DNA of 64,000 bases from Odiellus spinosus (lineage: Eukaryota > Arthropoda > Arachnida > Opiliones > Phalangiidae). This document shows, piece after piece, positions 23,250-35,748 of this stretch. The stretch is from positions 4,094,501 through 4,158,500 of the forward strand of contig OY987226.1 in the NCBI GenBank assembly GCA_963920705.1. The letters run 5' to 3'. Each line of letters starts with the position of its first letter. The stretch's first letter is position 1. Below the pieces are notes generated by a model, which was given only the letters and a program-made list of their open reading frames with translations, did not search any database and had not been told where the DNA came from. The translations under genes were made by a program, and so were the position numbers.

Positions 23250-23810
23250 AGCTATCCCTGCAAGCTCATCTTTTATTTTGAATTCGTTAATTAGCCGTTT
23301 TAATCAGATTTAACTGAGGTCTCGTCTGGGGCCTGAAGAGGGTAATATTTGCGCTAAGCCTAAAACCGTCATTGCTGGAAAGCCCATTAAGCCTAATCCC
23401 AGAACCGACTGATGTTGAGACTAGGCTCGTTCTTTCAGTTTTCTTTTCAGCAGTACTTTCCTACACAAATATTCAAAAGTGTGGTCCTTAATTCGTGATT
23501 GGGCAAAAAACGATTGGCAGCCCGAATTCTCAAAATTCTTCTCAGAAATACCATTTTCGTCGGCAGTTAAAAAACCAAAACCCTGTTGTCATATCTTTTC
23601 AACCAGTTTCAACTGGTTCTATCCGTCTAAGATCGGTTAAGACCAGTCTATAAAGGGATACTAGACTCTGGAAACGAGTTATTTTTAATCGATTTAGACT
23701 AATAATATATACGTAAAAACATCATGAAAACTCCCAACAAATGTTTCGAGATAATTAATGAGAGAAAATGAGAGTTCTTCTTTGAAATAGCACTGAGTGA
23801 ACCGAAAGAG

Positions 23811-24130
23811 ATGTTTCATAGAAATATCAGTCACTTTACAATTGTAGCGAGTCTGTCTGTCACCATTGTTTTGAATGTCTATGTATTATATTTTTTATGT
23901 TGGTTGACGCGTTCTCAAGAAATTTCAAAATTAAAATGTCAAAAATATATGGAACCTATCGACAATTTTCATACGAAAGATTGGACTTTCTGGATTAAGT
24001 ACCTTAGCGAAAAATATCGCGCGAAAGTGACCTTATCACTTATACCAGAACGCGCGAGAATCAATTGTAGGCTCTACAAAAGGCACGCGACCATAATGAT
24101 GACGTAGTAATACAGGGAAAATTTATTTTA
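23811..24130 (+). repeat. 98-codon frame ending in repeat R12
   Basis: An ATG-initiated frame (23811-24107) has one hydrophobic segment near its start. However, its last third (from about 24000: CGCGCGAAAGTGACCTTATC ... CATAATGATGACGTAGTA) is the dispersed repeat R12, also found at 57755-57895, inverted at 50400-50560 and in fragments elsewhere. A real gene is therefore unlikely. Confidence 0.5.
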
Positions 24131-24228
24131 AAAATATGAATGTCTGTCAGTAATTTGTTCAACGATCTTTGCGAAAATGCAGCTCAATTTTCATTTATAG
24201 TTTATGAAAAATCCCTGACAGCCTCCAG

Positions 24229-24698
24229 CAGGGTGAAGACTGAAAATCTCGGAAAATTTGAAAATCCAATATAGGAAATATAGGAAATTTCTTTGCGAAA
24301 TATAAGAAAATATAGGGAGAATTTTATGTAAAATATAGGATAAAATAGGAAGAAATAAGTGTAAAATACATGATAAAATAGGAAAATAATTAAAAGTAGG
24401 AACCATGTTTATTATTGCGTCACAACTCTCGCCACCGGTTTAAACACGGTATTAATATGATCCAATTGCTTAAATAGTATGGAATTTTACAGACTATTTT
24501 ACCTGGAAAATGTACGGTTAAGCTAAAATAATCTTATACAGCCACGGCTGACAGTATGATTTAGAACTTTACCCTTAACTAGAGATTTTGAGTAGAAATA
24601 TAGGAGATTATAGGAATTCCCATTGAATTATAGGAGAAAATAGGAAGGAGGTGAAAATATAGGAAAAAATAGGAAATATAGGAAAAGTGGTCACCCTG
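24229..24698 (-). mobile_element. R9 element (CAGGGTGACC family)
   Basis: The ends are CAGGGTGAAG and GTGGTCACCCTG; CTCCAG flanks both sides. The interior is dominated by AAATATAGGAAA / AAAATAGG units, so it reads as low complexity. A second copy in the other orientation is at 49970-50355. Confidence 0.75.
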
Positions 24699-25499
24699 CT
24701 CCAGTCTAAAATTGCTTCAAAACGGATTAGGCTTAGCGAGTCTACTTCACGAGTTTGATAATTAATTGTAAATTACCGCGGTAAAACTTTGGTTTTAACG
24801 CATATTTTAACAGCATAAATCGATTAAAAATAAGTTATTACCAGAGACTAATATCCCTTTAATGAACATTCCACATTTAGCGCGACACTACCTCTTTTTT
24901 CGGGGCATTTAACAAAAATCGAACGTATCAAAATGATTTCCCATAATTAAACTTCGTAATCGCATAATTTAGCTTCATTAATTTTAAAAATTATGAGCTA
25001 CCTTTCAAACATTACGTTTATTACGTAATACGTATAGCGAATTTATTTTGATTGGGATTTTTTTAAATAAATTTCATGGCTTTTAAATACGATTAATTCA
25101 TTGGGAAAGGATAATCTATTATAATCTTATAATCTCAGGTATTAACATAATAAAATATATAGCATTTTTTATTGAATTTGTACTTAAAATCAGCTATACG
25201 GCATATCGGTTTTCATTTAGCTTACGGGTATAGGTTGGTACGAACAGATTCAGAATATTAATTATTTTAAGAAAACTTGAAATGAATTGATAAGCACGAA
25301 AAAAGATAGGTTATTGTTTCAATGTCGTTTCAAATTAAATACTTCCTTCCTTAATTTTTTAAATAATTTTAAAGGTAAAAGGCACTCAGATAATAACAAG
25401 CTATTCATTTAACGTTAATTATTTAAAATTTAAGAAAATAAAGCTTTTAACTGTTTCAAGGGGAAGTAATTCAAAAATCGTGGTGTTTTTGTAAACATG
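24699..25499. other. AT-rich DNA, no feature seen
   Basis: No gene or clear repeat. Confidence 0.45.
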
Positions 25500-26030
25500 T
25501 TATCTTCCATTATTCGTATATTTTCAGATATTTTATTTTAGGATAAATTGTTTGTAACTAAAAAAGAAATTTGTATATTCGTATAATTGTTAAATGTATA
25601 AGGTTTATACGAAGATAAGCCTTCGCCGCTTTATCTATCTACAAATTACTCGTATTCAAACGTATAACGATGGATAAGAAACATTCACGTTTCCAGAATT
25701 AGTCTAAAATATAAGAAAAATATTTCAAATTGACTTTTAATTTGAAGAATATAAATAAAACAACGAAACTAAGATTTTAAATCATCTTTTTATTTATTAT
25801 TTTTCAGGGAAATAAAATTTGAATTTTTTTATCCGAACGTATAACGCGGATATTATTCTAAGATAAGGTCCCATTTTTGGATAAAATCGGATATGGATTA
25901 TGTTTTTTACTTTATCTTCGAATAAGTTAACTCGAATGAAAAATAGTCTATTTTTAATCAAACATATAATATACATCAGAATTTAGTAGATTTTATCCAA
26001 TTAATAAAAATGATACGAATTCCGAGCTAT
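25500..26030 (-). repeat. R5 AT-rich element
   Basis: A near-complete reverse-orientation copy, TATCTTCCATTATTCGTATA to GATACGAATTCCGAGCTAT. Confidence 0.8.
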
Positions 26031-26444
26031 AAGACTAATTTTATCATTGTTACTCAAATACTCGAATTACTAATGAAAACTTTACACTACACGAGTTCAA
26101 AATATTTTTATCCCGTACCTTTAATTATATATTTCAGTAATCTTTCTTTTTAAACATAAAAATGTATCATTATAATATATTAATTCAATTAAAATCAGGT
26201 GAAAATAACATACGTATTATTACCAAGGTTTAAATTATAATAAATGAAGTACATAACCATTTAAAATCATAATCGATATATTATTATAATAAAATATATA
26301 TCTAACCCAATCCCTATAAATGTGATCTCGGTTATCACGTATCTGGAAAATCAATTAAAGTGAAGGTGTCACCTATTTATGACGCAATCCAATTGGAATT
26401 TGAAAGTTCAACTTCAGTATCAACTTCAGAAACCAATTTATTAC

Positions 26445-26850
26445 AAGCCGCGTTCATACTAGACCTTGGAATCGATTTAAACCATTTAAAACGTTTAACT
26501 AGAGCCGTGTGAACGGAAAATCGTCTTTCCTCGAATCGATTTGATTCGATTTCTCGAAACTGCTTCGGGAACCAGTTTCATACTGATTTCATGTAGATGA
26601 AACTACAATAAATCGATTTATGATGATAATGCGTAAACACATGCCGCTTAAAACAATTCCTGGCGATTTGGATATCGGTTTGATTTTAACGTTTCAAATT
26701 GATTATGAAATTATAGTGTGACCGTAGCTATAGTTTCATTGAAGCCGAATTGGTTTGAAAATGGTTCCCGAAGCAGTTTCGAGAAATCGATTCAATATCG
26801 ATTCTAAATAAAAAAGGTTTCCAATTCACAATAGCGTGTTACCCAAATCA
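26445..26850 (-). repeat. R1 element plus adjacent partial copy
   Basis: A complete copy (26445-26729) is followed at once by the middle portion of another in opposite orientation (to about 26850, with TGGTTCCCGAAGCAGTTTCG). Confidence 0.75.
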
Positions 26851-27092
26851 CCTGTTGACTCCAGCGAGTCGGATACAGTTTATTCGTAACTCGTAAAATT
26901 TACTAAAATATTACGACCATATCTTCCCTGTCAGAAATAAATGAGCTGACGGCTTGCATAACGAATAACCAATTTCTGTCATTAGGCCAATCAACTTAAA
27001 GGAGAGGAAAGGGGTAGAATAAAATTAATTTGATCTTATATTAAAATAAGGTATGGAAATATTTTTAAAAATTCTTATAAACATAAAAACAC

Positions 27093-27280
27093 AATAGCTA
27101 CGTTCACACTACAGACTTTGAAACCGTTTTGAACCGTTTTGGAAAGGTCAAATGATAAAATTTTGGGGTCAACCTTGTAGATCTTTGATCAAGAAACAAA
27201 ATTAAAATCTTAAAAAGTCGATTTGAACATTCGAAACGGTTTGAAAACGGTTCCAAAGTGTTAAGTGTGAACGTAGCTAA
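27093..27280. repeat. R11 short MITE-like element
   Basis: Inverted ends TAGCTACGTTCACACTACAG and AGTGTGAACGTAGCTA. The internal arms CGTTTTGAACCGTTTTGGAA and CGAAACGGTTTGAAAACGG make it a foldback of about 187 bp. Confidence 0.82.
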
Positions 27281-27814
27281 TGACATTCATGTCGCCATTA
27301 ATTCGTTGTTTTAAGTCTTAATTGAAACATCTTCTCACTGTCCACGCGCGTATACACTGACAAAGATGACAATATCAAAGATTGATTTCTTAAAATTAAC
27401 GCGGGACCCACTATAGTTCTTGTCAGGTGGTGTTGATTCATTAGGGGGAGAGGCAGCCAATTAAAAAATGGCCTAAATCTTAAAAGAAAATTAATTTTTG
27501 ACTGTGATAATTGTCCTTTAATAAGCGTGAGGAAAAATGGACAAAAATGTATTGCTTTTATTTGTGCAAGCCGGACAGAACTCTAGAGAGTAGCGCTTTG
27601 ACTATTATTATACCAAAATTCCTGGAACCTTTATGGGCGTGCTGGACGTTAATCTCTTGTCAGTAATAAAGTTAGACCCTTTCTTGTAATGTTACTTTTC
27701 AACATTACTGCACTACGGGAACTGCTTTTAATAGTTGCGATTGTTATGAAATCGTTTATTAAGGGTCCATGATCGTTCGAAAAGGATATTACGTTTCCTT
27801 TTCGTGATTGAAGT
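27281..27814. other. No feature seen
   Basis: AT-rich spacer without a recognisable gene or repeat. Confidence 0.4.
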
Positions 27815-28333
27815 TAGGAATTCGTATAATTTTAATTAATTGGGTAAAATCTACCATATTTTGATGTATATTATCTGTTTGATTAAAAATAGACTATTTT
27901 TCATTCGAGTCAACTTATTCGAAGATAAAGTTAAAAAACATAATCTATATCCGTTTTTATCCAAAAATGGCCTTATCTTAGAATATTATCCGCGTTATAC
28001 GTTCGGATAAAAAAATTCAAAATTTATTTTCCTGAAAAATAACGAATAAAAAGATGATTTAAAATCTTAGTTTCGTTGTTTTATTTATATTCTTCAAATT
28101 AGAAGTAAATTTGAAATATTTTTCGTATATTTTAGACTAATTCTGGAAATGCGAATTAGAATTTTCTTATCCATCGTTATACGTTTGAATACGAGTAATT
28201 TGTAGATAGATAAAGCGCCAAACGCTTATCTTCGGGTAAACCTTTTAACAATTATACAAATATACAAATTTCATTTTTTAGTTACAAATAATTTATCCGA
28301 AAATATACGAATAATAGAAGATTCCGAGCTCTA
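27815..28333 (+). repeat. R5 AT-rich element
   Basis: A near-complete copy, GGAATTCGTATAATTTTAAT to AAGATTCCGAGCTCTAAG. Confidence 0.8.
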
Positions 28334-28995
28334 AGCATTTTATTAATCCTTAAATTTCATCACCATGGTCAAGAAAATCTGCGTAAAATATTATTTGTAT
28401 ATTAAACAACCTTGAAGGCAGGAAGATCCTTCTTTAATTGTACCAAAAGCTTATGTTCTAAGAGTTCAAAGTTTTTATCTGACACTGCTGTTCTTATATA
28501 CCTTATGACCTCTGGTTCATTGACAGTGTTTTGAAGTCGAAAAGCTAATGTTTCCTTTATTATTCACGCATTTCAGTAATTTTGACAAATGCGTACAGTA
28601 TTCAGTCTCGTTCATGCGTGAACTAACTCGGGTAGCATTAGATAAATTTTAAAATATTTAATTTACAATAATGACAAAGATAAGCACAAATGATAGACTT
28701 TTCAATTGCCTTACTTAAACGTAATTTTAAGTTGATAACCTTGTCCAGCCGTCATTGCTCGCGGTAAACGGTAGTGCGTACAAAATTACCATAATTATGA
28801 TTAAATTTAATTTCCTGGGAGTTTCTTGATTCCATCTTGTAGTCATCTCCGTACAAGACGAAATCAAATTTAACTGGGAAAACAGATGAGGATGGTCAAA
28901 ATCTTTTCAAAAACAGAGAGGTACTGGTACTTAGATAAATTCTATCATAAAAACGTTCGGCCATTTCTTACACTGTCTAATTAATTATGTGGTAT
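28334..28995. other. No feature seen
   Basis: AT-rich spacer without a recognisable gene or repeat. Confidence 0.4.
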
Positions 28996-29413
28996 CAGAG
29001 GTATATAATAACCCCCTTCGGGGGGAAGTATGAAAGCCCCTATTCTACCAATGCTAAAAATCACGAACAACAAGAGCCCGCTGCTGACTATCTAGGCCAC
29101 TAGTTCGCGCTGGACTTCTCAATGTCGCTACTCTAGTAAATGGTCTTTGTATAAACAAGACGGCTCGATTTGTGTTTAGAACTTTCTGTCTCAGGAGTCA
29201 GGCTGTCTGTTAAAATGGAGTCGAAGGTTGACTTCAGCTCGCGAGTTCCGGAAGTGCGCGTAGGGAATATTTAGTGAGGTTCAAAATGGTGTAACTATTT
29301 TTTGGGAGTAAAGCGGTGCGTCGATCCGCCGCGATTTACGCCGGGCACTCGTTGTTCGTCGATTTTGCCTACCTTTCATACTTCCCCCCGAAGGGGGTTA
29401 TTTTATACCTCTG
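28996..29413 (+). mobile_element. R3 MITE (CAGAGG family)
   Basis: A 418-bp copy; perfect 7-bp duplication GTGGTAT (28989-28995, 29414-29420). It lies immediately beside an R5 copy. Confidence 0.93.
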
Positions 29414-29424
29414 GTGGTATAGAT

Positions 29425-29816
29425 AGAGATCTGAATCGGATCGATCCATTATCTTCTGTTATTCGTATATTTTCAGATATAATTGTTTGTAATTAAAAAT
29501 TGAAATTTGTATATTTGTATAATTATTAAATATATAAGGTTTAACGGAAGATAAGCGTTTGGCGCTTTATCTACCAACAAATTACTCGTATTCAAACGTA
29601 TAACGATGGATAAGAAAATTCACGTTTCCAGAATTAGTCTAAAATATAAGAAAAATATTTCAAATTGACTTTTAATTTGAAGAATAGAAATACAACAATA
29701 AGATTTTAAATCATATTTTTTTTATTATTTTTCACGAAAATAAATTATGAATTTTTTTATCCGAACGTATAACGCGGATAATATTCTGAGATAAGGCCAT
29801 TTTTGGAGCCCCGCTA
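29425..29816 (-). repeat. R5 element, truncated
   Basis: Reverse orientation, starting AATCGGATCGATCCATTATC and ending at ATAAGGCCATTTTTGG, so the last quarter of the element is missing. Confidence 0.75.
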
Positions 29817-30039
29817 AGCCTATTTATTTGGGTAAGTTTTAAATTTATTTCTAGTTTAATATTTGTTTTTCAAACTTTTTATCGATGGATTAGGCTGATA
29901 AGGAATCGATAAAAAACACTTGTTATTTGGTTCCTTTATGGGGTTTAGCTTTTCCGTAACAGTTCATATTTCATGATTTCAGCGCTGACGAGTGACGTAA
30001 ATCATTAGAAAATAATGAGGGCATTTAAACCATTTTTAA

Positions 30040-30290
30040 ACTATATGATCCGGTGGCAACGAATATAACAATCGAATCGATATGTCAATTAACCTTTTGA
30101 GTGCCCAATAGCAACTGTTTATTCGTAACTCACAACAAAAAGCGAGTAATCTTGGCAATTTTATTCAATTTAGTGGTCAGTATAGGGAAAGTCAAACGAC
30201 GTTTGATGATTTCAAAAGGAAAAAGAAAAAGTATTACGTCAAATAACGCATAATTGAGTCGTTATTGGGGGAAATCTCTGTCAATTGTCT
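30040..30290 (+). repeat. Dispersed duplication, copy 2
   Basis: Partner of 14045-14285; the same blocks occur in the same order, with short indels. Confidence 0.55.
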
Positions 30291-30581
30291 AGAGGATGGT
30301 AGATGAGTTAAAATGATAAACTAAACTCATTTAAGAAGTTATTTGTATTGTTAAAATATGCTTGTCAAAATTCACCAAAGGTCTCGCGGTAAATTGCAGT
30401 TAATTATTAAACTCACTAAGCCTAAATTCGTTTTGAAGTAATTTTAGGAAACCAATGAAATATCGAAAGCAAACGGCATATTTAATCTAACAAGGATTTC
30501 AACGACGAACTCTCATTGCCATCAGCAATTGAGTCCTTTTCAAATAATTAACAATGAAACTTTGGCGAGATTTGATAATTA

Positions 30582-31084
30582 GAACTCAGAATTCGTATAA
30601 TTTTTATTAATTGGATGAAATCTACTAAATTCTGATGTATATTATCTGTTTGATTAAAAATAGACTATTTTTCATTCGAGTTAACTTATTCGAAGATAAA
30701 GTAAAAAAACATAATTCATATCCGTTTTTATCCAAAAATGGCAACTTATCTTAGAATATTATCCGAGTTATACGTTCGGATAAAAAAATTCAAAATTTAT
30801 TTTCGTGAAAAATAACGAATAAAAAGATGATTTAAAATATTTTTCTTATATTTTAGACTAATTCTGGAAACGTGAATGTTTCTTATCCATCGTTATACGT
30901 TTGAATACGAGTAATTTGTTGGTAGATAAAGCGCCAAACGCTTATCTTCTGGTAAACCTTATACATTTAACAATTATACGAATATACAAATTTCATTTTT
31001 TAGTTACAAAACAATTTTTCCGAAATTAAAATATCTGAAAATATACGAATAACTGAAGATAATGGATATCCGATTCAGAGCTCT
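30582..31084 (+). repeat. R5 AT-rich element
   Basis: Near-complete, with an internal deletion of about 75 bp relative to the 22-kb copy after GATGATTTAAAAT. Confidence 0.78.
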
Positions 31085-31721
31085 ATTGATAATGCATTTA
31101 GACATATTTTAACAGTCCAGATCGATTAAAATTAAATCGTTATCATAGTTATTATCCCTTTAAATTAATAATTTAATTTTTAATAAATGAAGGTATACTT
31201 CAATTATTTTTCCAAATTTGATTGCACTTGGACAAGAAATTATCGTGCGTGGTGGGAGGAGGAATATCAAGTTAATTTTCACGTTTTCTCTACAAGCAGT
31301 TTGAACTTTATAGATTTTTCGGAGATAGAGCCTACTAGAACTGCTGATAAATACAAATTATATATATATGTATATATTTTTAGTATATTACCTTGAAATT
31401 GATAAAAGGTTAATTGCGCGCTAATGAAAAGGTCCTTTCCCAAATTTATTAAATTTTAAAAATACCAGAAAAATATGTTTCTGGTATTATAAGATTAACC
31501 GAGCTTCCAGTTTCAATTTATGGCTAATGACAATGCTATGGCGTCATCAAATGGGTAAAATTGATTAATAAAAGTTGGTTTTTTGGCAAAAGCCACTAAG
31601 AAAACCATACTTTTTTATCCTTTCAATTTAAAATAAAAATATGTGCCAAAAACAAATAATAACACCCCTTGAAATTAATTTTAGTATTTAGAGCTAAAAA
31701 ATTTTAATTGTATATTTAGAT
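31085..31721. other. No feature seen
   Basis: AT-rich; a 69-codon frame near 31187-31396 has no recognisable features and runs into an AT microsatellite. Confidence 0.4.
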
Positions 31722-32081
31722 TCTATGGGTCGTTTTAAGACGAAAATGTTCTATGACGTTTTGTCGTACGGGGCGCCGTTTAAGAGTTACGAAATGAATC
31801 ATGCGCGGATGACCCCTTAACGTACATTAATAAACGTATACTCAAAGATGAAATACGTTTAATTATTTAGCTGGTTTTTTGAAAGCAGGCGCTTGACAAA
31901 AAATTGATTTTATCATTGAGTATACGTTTATTAATGTACGTTAAGGGGTCATCCGTACATGATTTATTTCGTAACTCTTAAACGGTGCCCCGTACGACAA
32001 AACGTCATAGAACATTTTCGTCTTAAAATGACCCATAGAACCCACTGTAGCTCGGTCCTACCACCATTTTAGAAACACCCT
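31722..32081. mobile_element. R6 foldback element with long loop
   Basis: Same arms as 3657-3954, but the outer part of the left arm is lost. The loop holds about 85 extra bases around CAAAGATGAAATACG. The extra loop is bounded by GTATACTCA and TGAGTATAC, so the palindrome extends inward. Confidence 0.82.
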
Positions 32082-32144
32082 ATTTGTTGGAATTTTTCAA
32101 TTTGGACTACTTATTATCAAAATATCAGTTTTTTTTTTCCTGAT

Positions 32145-32280
32145 TGGGAAGACGATTTATTTCGTTATTCGTTATGGGAGCACATTTAAAAGTAAAACTG
32201 ACGTCACGCGTATCAGAAGCCGATGAAGCTCCATCATCGGCTTCTGGGCAATTCGCGAGTAAGGTTGCTAGTCTATTTTA
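32145..32280 (+). repeat. R10 fragment holding a collapsed R2 remnant
   Basis: The sequence GACGATTTATTTCG ... GTAAAACTGACGTCACGCGTA matches the R10 interior at about 6810-6880. Inside it, 32214-32246 is just 33 bases: the R2 terminus CAGAAGCCGATGA, a few bases, and the inverse TCATCGGCTTCTG. Only the two tips of an R2 MITE remain. Confidence 0.7.
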
Positions 32281-32904
32281 ATGGAATTTACAGACGAAAC
32301 AGTTTTCAGCCCAAAATGACAGATATTACAATTTTAAAACTGCATTTGGACGGTTTCCGTGAACCAAAGAATGAATAATTATTTTGCAACATGGTTCGAG
32401 ATATTTCATTATAGTCTAGAAATAAAAATCCATTTTTGCTTAGAGGAAATATTTGAAATATTGCGACTTGATATTCAACAATTCAAAGTATAAGATTAAA
32501 AATAAAATGGAAATTTTAATGTTTTGTTCAAGCCCTGAGGCTTATAAAGAAATTTCATTAAATACGACTGTGCCTAATTAACAAAAATTAAACAACTACT
32601 AACCATTAGGTCTATTTGGTTTTAGTGAAAAACTCATAAAGGAAAGAAGGCGAAATAAATGCAAGGCCATATATTACTTCAATTAAAGGGAAGATGGAGA
32701 AGGAAAATCAAATTCTAAACTTTTCCTAAAAATAAGGATTGTTTGTATTTTAAAATATTCCTGAAATGTCTCTCAATTGTGTAAAAATCTGATCATATTC
32801 AGATTTTAAGTACGATTGTGAATATTAACAAACCCTTTAATTAGCGATTTAGCGCAAGACAAATAATTTTAAAACTATCTCACTACAACAAATAGAACAA
32901 ACCT

Positions 32905-33960
32905 CCCCGATTCAGAATATTCAAAAGTAGGAACTAACAGAAAAGCACGTGGTTTTGGTAGTTTTTCCCGCAATATTTGGGCTGTTAGAGGAAGCTTATA
33001 AACACCTAGTGCCGTTAGAGGAAGCTTATAAACACCTAGTGCCGTTAGAGGAAGCTTATAAACACCTAGTGCCGTTAGAGGAAGCTTATAAACACCTAGT
33101 GCCGTTAGAGGACGCTTATAAACGAATTGGGCCGTTTAGAGGACGCTTATAAACGAATTGGGCCGTTTAGAGGACGCTTATAAACGAATTGGGCCATTTA
33201 GAGGACGCTTATAAACGAATTGGGCCGTTTAGAGGACGCTTATAATCGAATTGGGCCGTTTAGAGGACGCTTATAAACGAATTGGGCCGTTTAGAGGACG
33301 CTTATAAACGAATTGGGCCGTTTAGAGGACGCTTATAAACGAATTGGGCCGTTTAGAGGACGCTTGTAAACGAATTGGGCCGTTTAGAGGACGCTTATAA
33401 ACGAATTGGGCCGTTTAGAGGACGCTTATAAACGAATTGGGCCGTTTAGAGGGCGCTTATAAACACCTAGTGCCGTTAGAGGACGCTTATAAACGAATTG
33501 GGCCGTTTAGAGGACGCTTATAAACGAATTGGGCCGTTTAGAGGACGCTTATAATCGAATTGGGCCGTTTAGAGGACGCTTATAAACTAATTGGGCCGTT
33601 TAGAGGACGCTTATAAACGAATTGGGCCGTTTAGAGGACGCTTATAAACGAATTGGGCCGTTTAGAGGACGCTTATAATCGAATTGGGCCGTTTAGAGGA
33701 CGCTTATAAACTAATTGGGCCGTTTAGAGGACGCTTATAAACGAATTGGGCCGTTTAGAGGACGCTTATAAACGAATTGGGCCGTTTAGAGGACGCTTAT
33801 AAACGAATTGGGCCGTTTAGAGGACGCTTATAAACGAATTGGGCCGTTTAGAGGACGCTTATAAACGAATTGGGCCGTTTAGAGGACGCTTATAAACGCC
33901 ATATTTTGTTGTTGATCTTTATCTATTAAGATACGGGTCCATTGTTAATAGTCCTAGATT
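32905..33960 (+). repeat. R7 element hosting a minisatellite expansion
   Basis: The left flank (AGTAGGAACTAACA, CACGTGGTTTTGGTAGTTTT) and the right flank (AACGCCATATTTTGTTGTTG, ATCTTTATCTATTAAGATA, AATAGTCC) match the two sides of other R7 copies. The single GAGGACGCTTAT end is replaced by about 29 tandem units. Confidence 0.7.
32984..33897 (+). repeat. 31-bp minisatellite, about 29 copies
   Basis: The main unit is GAGGACGCTTATAAACGAAT plus TGGGCCGTTTA (31 bp). The first units are 30 bp (GAGGAAGCTTATAAACACCT plus AGTGCCGTTA). One 30-bp-type unit recurs inside the 31-bp block near 33459. The variant pair ATAATCGAAT / ATAAACTAAT occurs at 33551 and again at 33675, exactly four units apart, so a four-unit higher-order duplication has occurred. 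Confidence 0.95.
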
Positions 33961-34644
33961 TGACTTGGGTTAAATATATATCACTGTTTGGGGCGTTAGA
34001 GGACGTATATTTTGCTATTTAATAGAGAAATCTTTGGAGGTCAAATCTCCCGGTTTTGTAGCTAGCTATCTTGTGTAATGGTTTATGAATTTGAATGACG
34101 TCAAGATCAGACATGGCGAAAACTAAATAACGTAGTTTTGAAAAGGTTTTTTTTTAGACTTAGCTCACCAGGACTAAAGGGGCGATCTTCAAAACGTTTT
34201 CTACCATATTTAGGAATTGTGTAAAAAAAAAAAAAGAAAGAGATTAGGTTTTCGAATACGTACATTCGGAAAAACCTAAAATAAAAAAAGTTATTCTATT
34301 CACCCTTTAAACACTGAAGAAATCTTGCTTCCTCAATCTCATTCCTCCATTAATGCCTTCACGTTTTCTGTCATTTGTATTATTAATATAAAACAACGAA
34401 TTTTTCAGATAATCCCATAAATATTTAAACAATTCATTAGTACTGAGAAATTGAGAAAACGTAAAAGTAATTCTTTATCGACAATTATGATCTTAGAATT
34501 AAAAGGTTTTCATACTTGTCAACCTTCGAGTTAAATCCTTACTTAAAGGGCTACTACCATATATGGGCCTATTACGTCTTTCATCTAAAAATGCGAAGGA
34601 CATTTTCTGAATCATCTAAATCAAAAGTACATCACTTTTGATAT
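33961..34644. other. No feature seen
   Basis: AT-rich spacer; no gene or clear repeat. Confidence 0.4.
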
Positions 34645-34790
34645 ACTTAAAAGTAAACAACGCGGCCCGTAGCTTAATAATATGATCAAAGATCCAATTT
34701 TACAAAGACAAAGCCATCACCCCTGTCTCGATCGATATTTTGAGTCGGGAAAGAGGGACGGAATTTAGGCGGGCCGCGCTTGGCTATTAT
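34645..34790 (+). repeat. Dispersed duplication R16, copy 2
   Basis: Partner of 8452-8625; see that entry. Confidence 0.5.
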
Positions 34791-34799
34791 TATTCAAAA

Positions 34800-35077
34800 C
34801 TGCAGTTTTGGAGTCGATTTAAACCGTTTCAAAACGTTTCGCCGCAGTTGTATGAACGGGAAACTGTTTTTTTCGAATCGATTTCTCCAAACTGCTTCGG
34901 GAACCAGTTTCAAATCGATTCGGCTTCAACAACCTACAGTTGAAACTATAATAAATCGGTTTATGACGATTTCATTCGCGTGAACAAATGGCGCTTAAAA
35001 CGATACCTAACGATTTAAATATCGATTTGATTTTATCGAGTAAAATCGATTGGGATACTCTAGTGCGAACTTAGCTT
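34800..35077 (-). repeat. R1 MITE-like element
   Basis: Diverged near-complete copy; the core ACTGCTTCGGGAACCAG and end CTCTAGTGCGAACTTAGC are recognisable. Confidence 0.78.
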
Positions 35078-35748
35078 TTGAATTACTCTTTTAAAGTATA
35101 ACAATTTGAAAATTTCTACAAACGCGTATTATTTGAATGCGTAAAATAGATTAAATTTAGATAGAATGAAGTGATTTCCAAGGTTTACTGTACATATTTG
35201 ATAAAAAAATTGTTAGTCAAAAAACGGGTATAAAGAGATGACCCAGTTTCGTCTATCATACAATCTTTATGTCCTTGAAATACATTCTATTATCGCGAGT
35301 GATACATTTATATAACTAAAATGGTCTTCCCTTCTATAGTGGGTAACGAACCTTGATTGAAATCCTTCAATTCAAAGTCAAATTCTTATCCGAAGAATCT
35401 TTATAGAAAGTTATGCTTACCACGTAATTTCCAAAGTCAAATAATATAATTTTATAATGTCGATTTTTTATACGCGAACCCAAAGAGAAAGATGAAGGTA
35501 ATGGTTGAAAACCAATTTAGCGCCTAATTATCATAAGTATATGCCATAAAATTGCATTTTCCGTAATAATTATTGTCATTATGTACATGTACGTCAATAT
35601 CTGTTGAATTACTGTCCATATAGTAGACTATAGCTAGGTTTACACAAGCTGGGTTCATATACTAAGCCTTTTAATCGATTTAAACCCTTTCAAAACTAGA
35701 CTAGCTAAGCCTAAATCCGTTTCGAAGAAATTAAAAATGGTAATAAAA
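35078..35748. other. No gene seen; short R1 fragment
   Basis: A 45-bp R1 terminal fragment lies near 35649-35695 (GGGTTCATATACTAAGCC). Otherwise there is no feature. Confidence 0.45.

Noticed and set aside
23811-24107. 98-codon frame with a hydrophobic segment as a small membrane protein
   Set aside because: Its last third is repeat R12, found elsewhere without the frame; no splice or family support.
32949-33152. 67-codon repeat frame (EEAYKHLVPL units)
   Set aside because: Translation of the 30-bp minisatellite units; breaks where the unit length changes to 31 bp.
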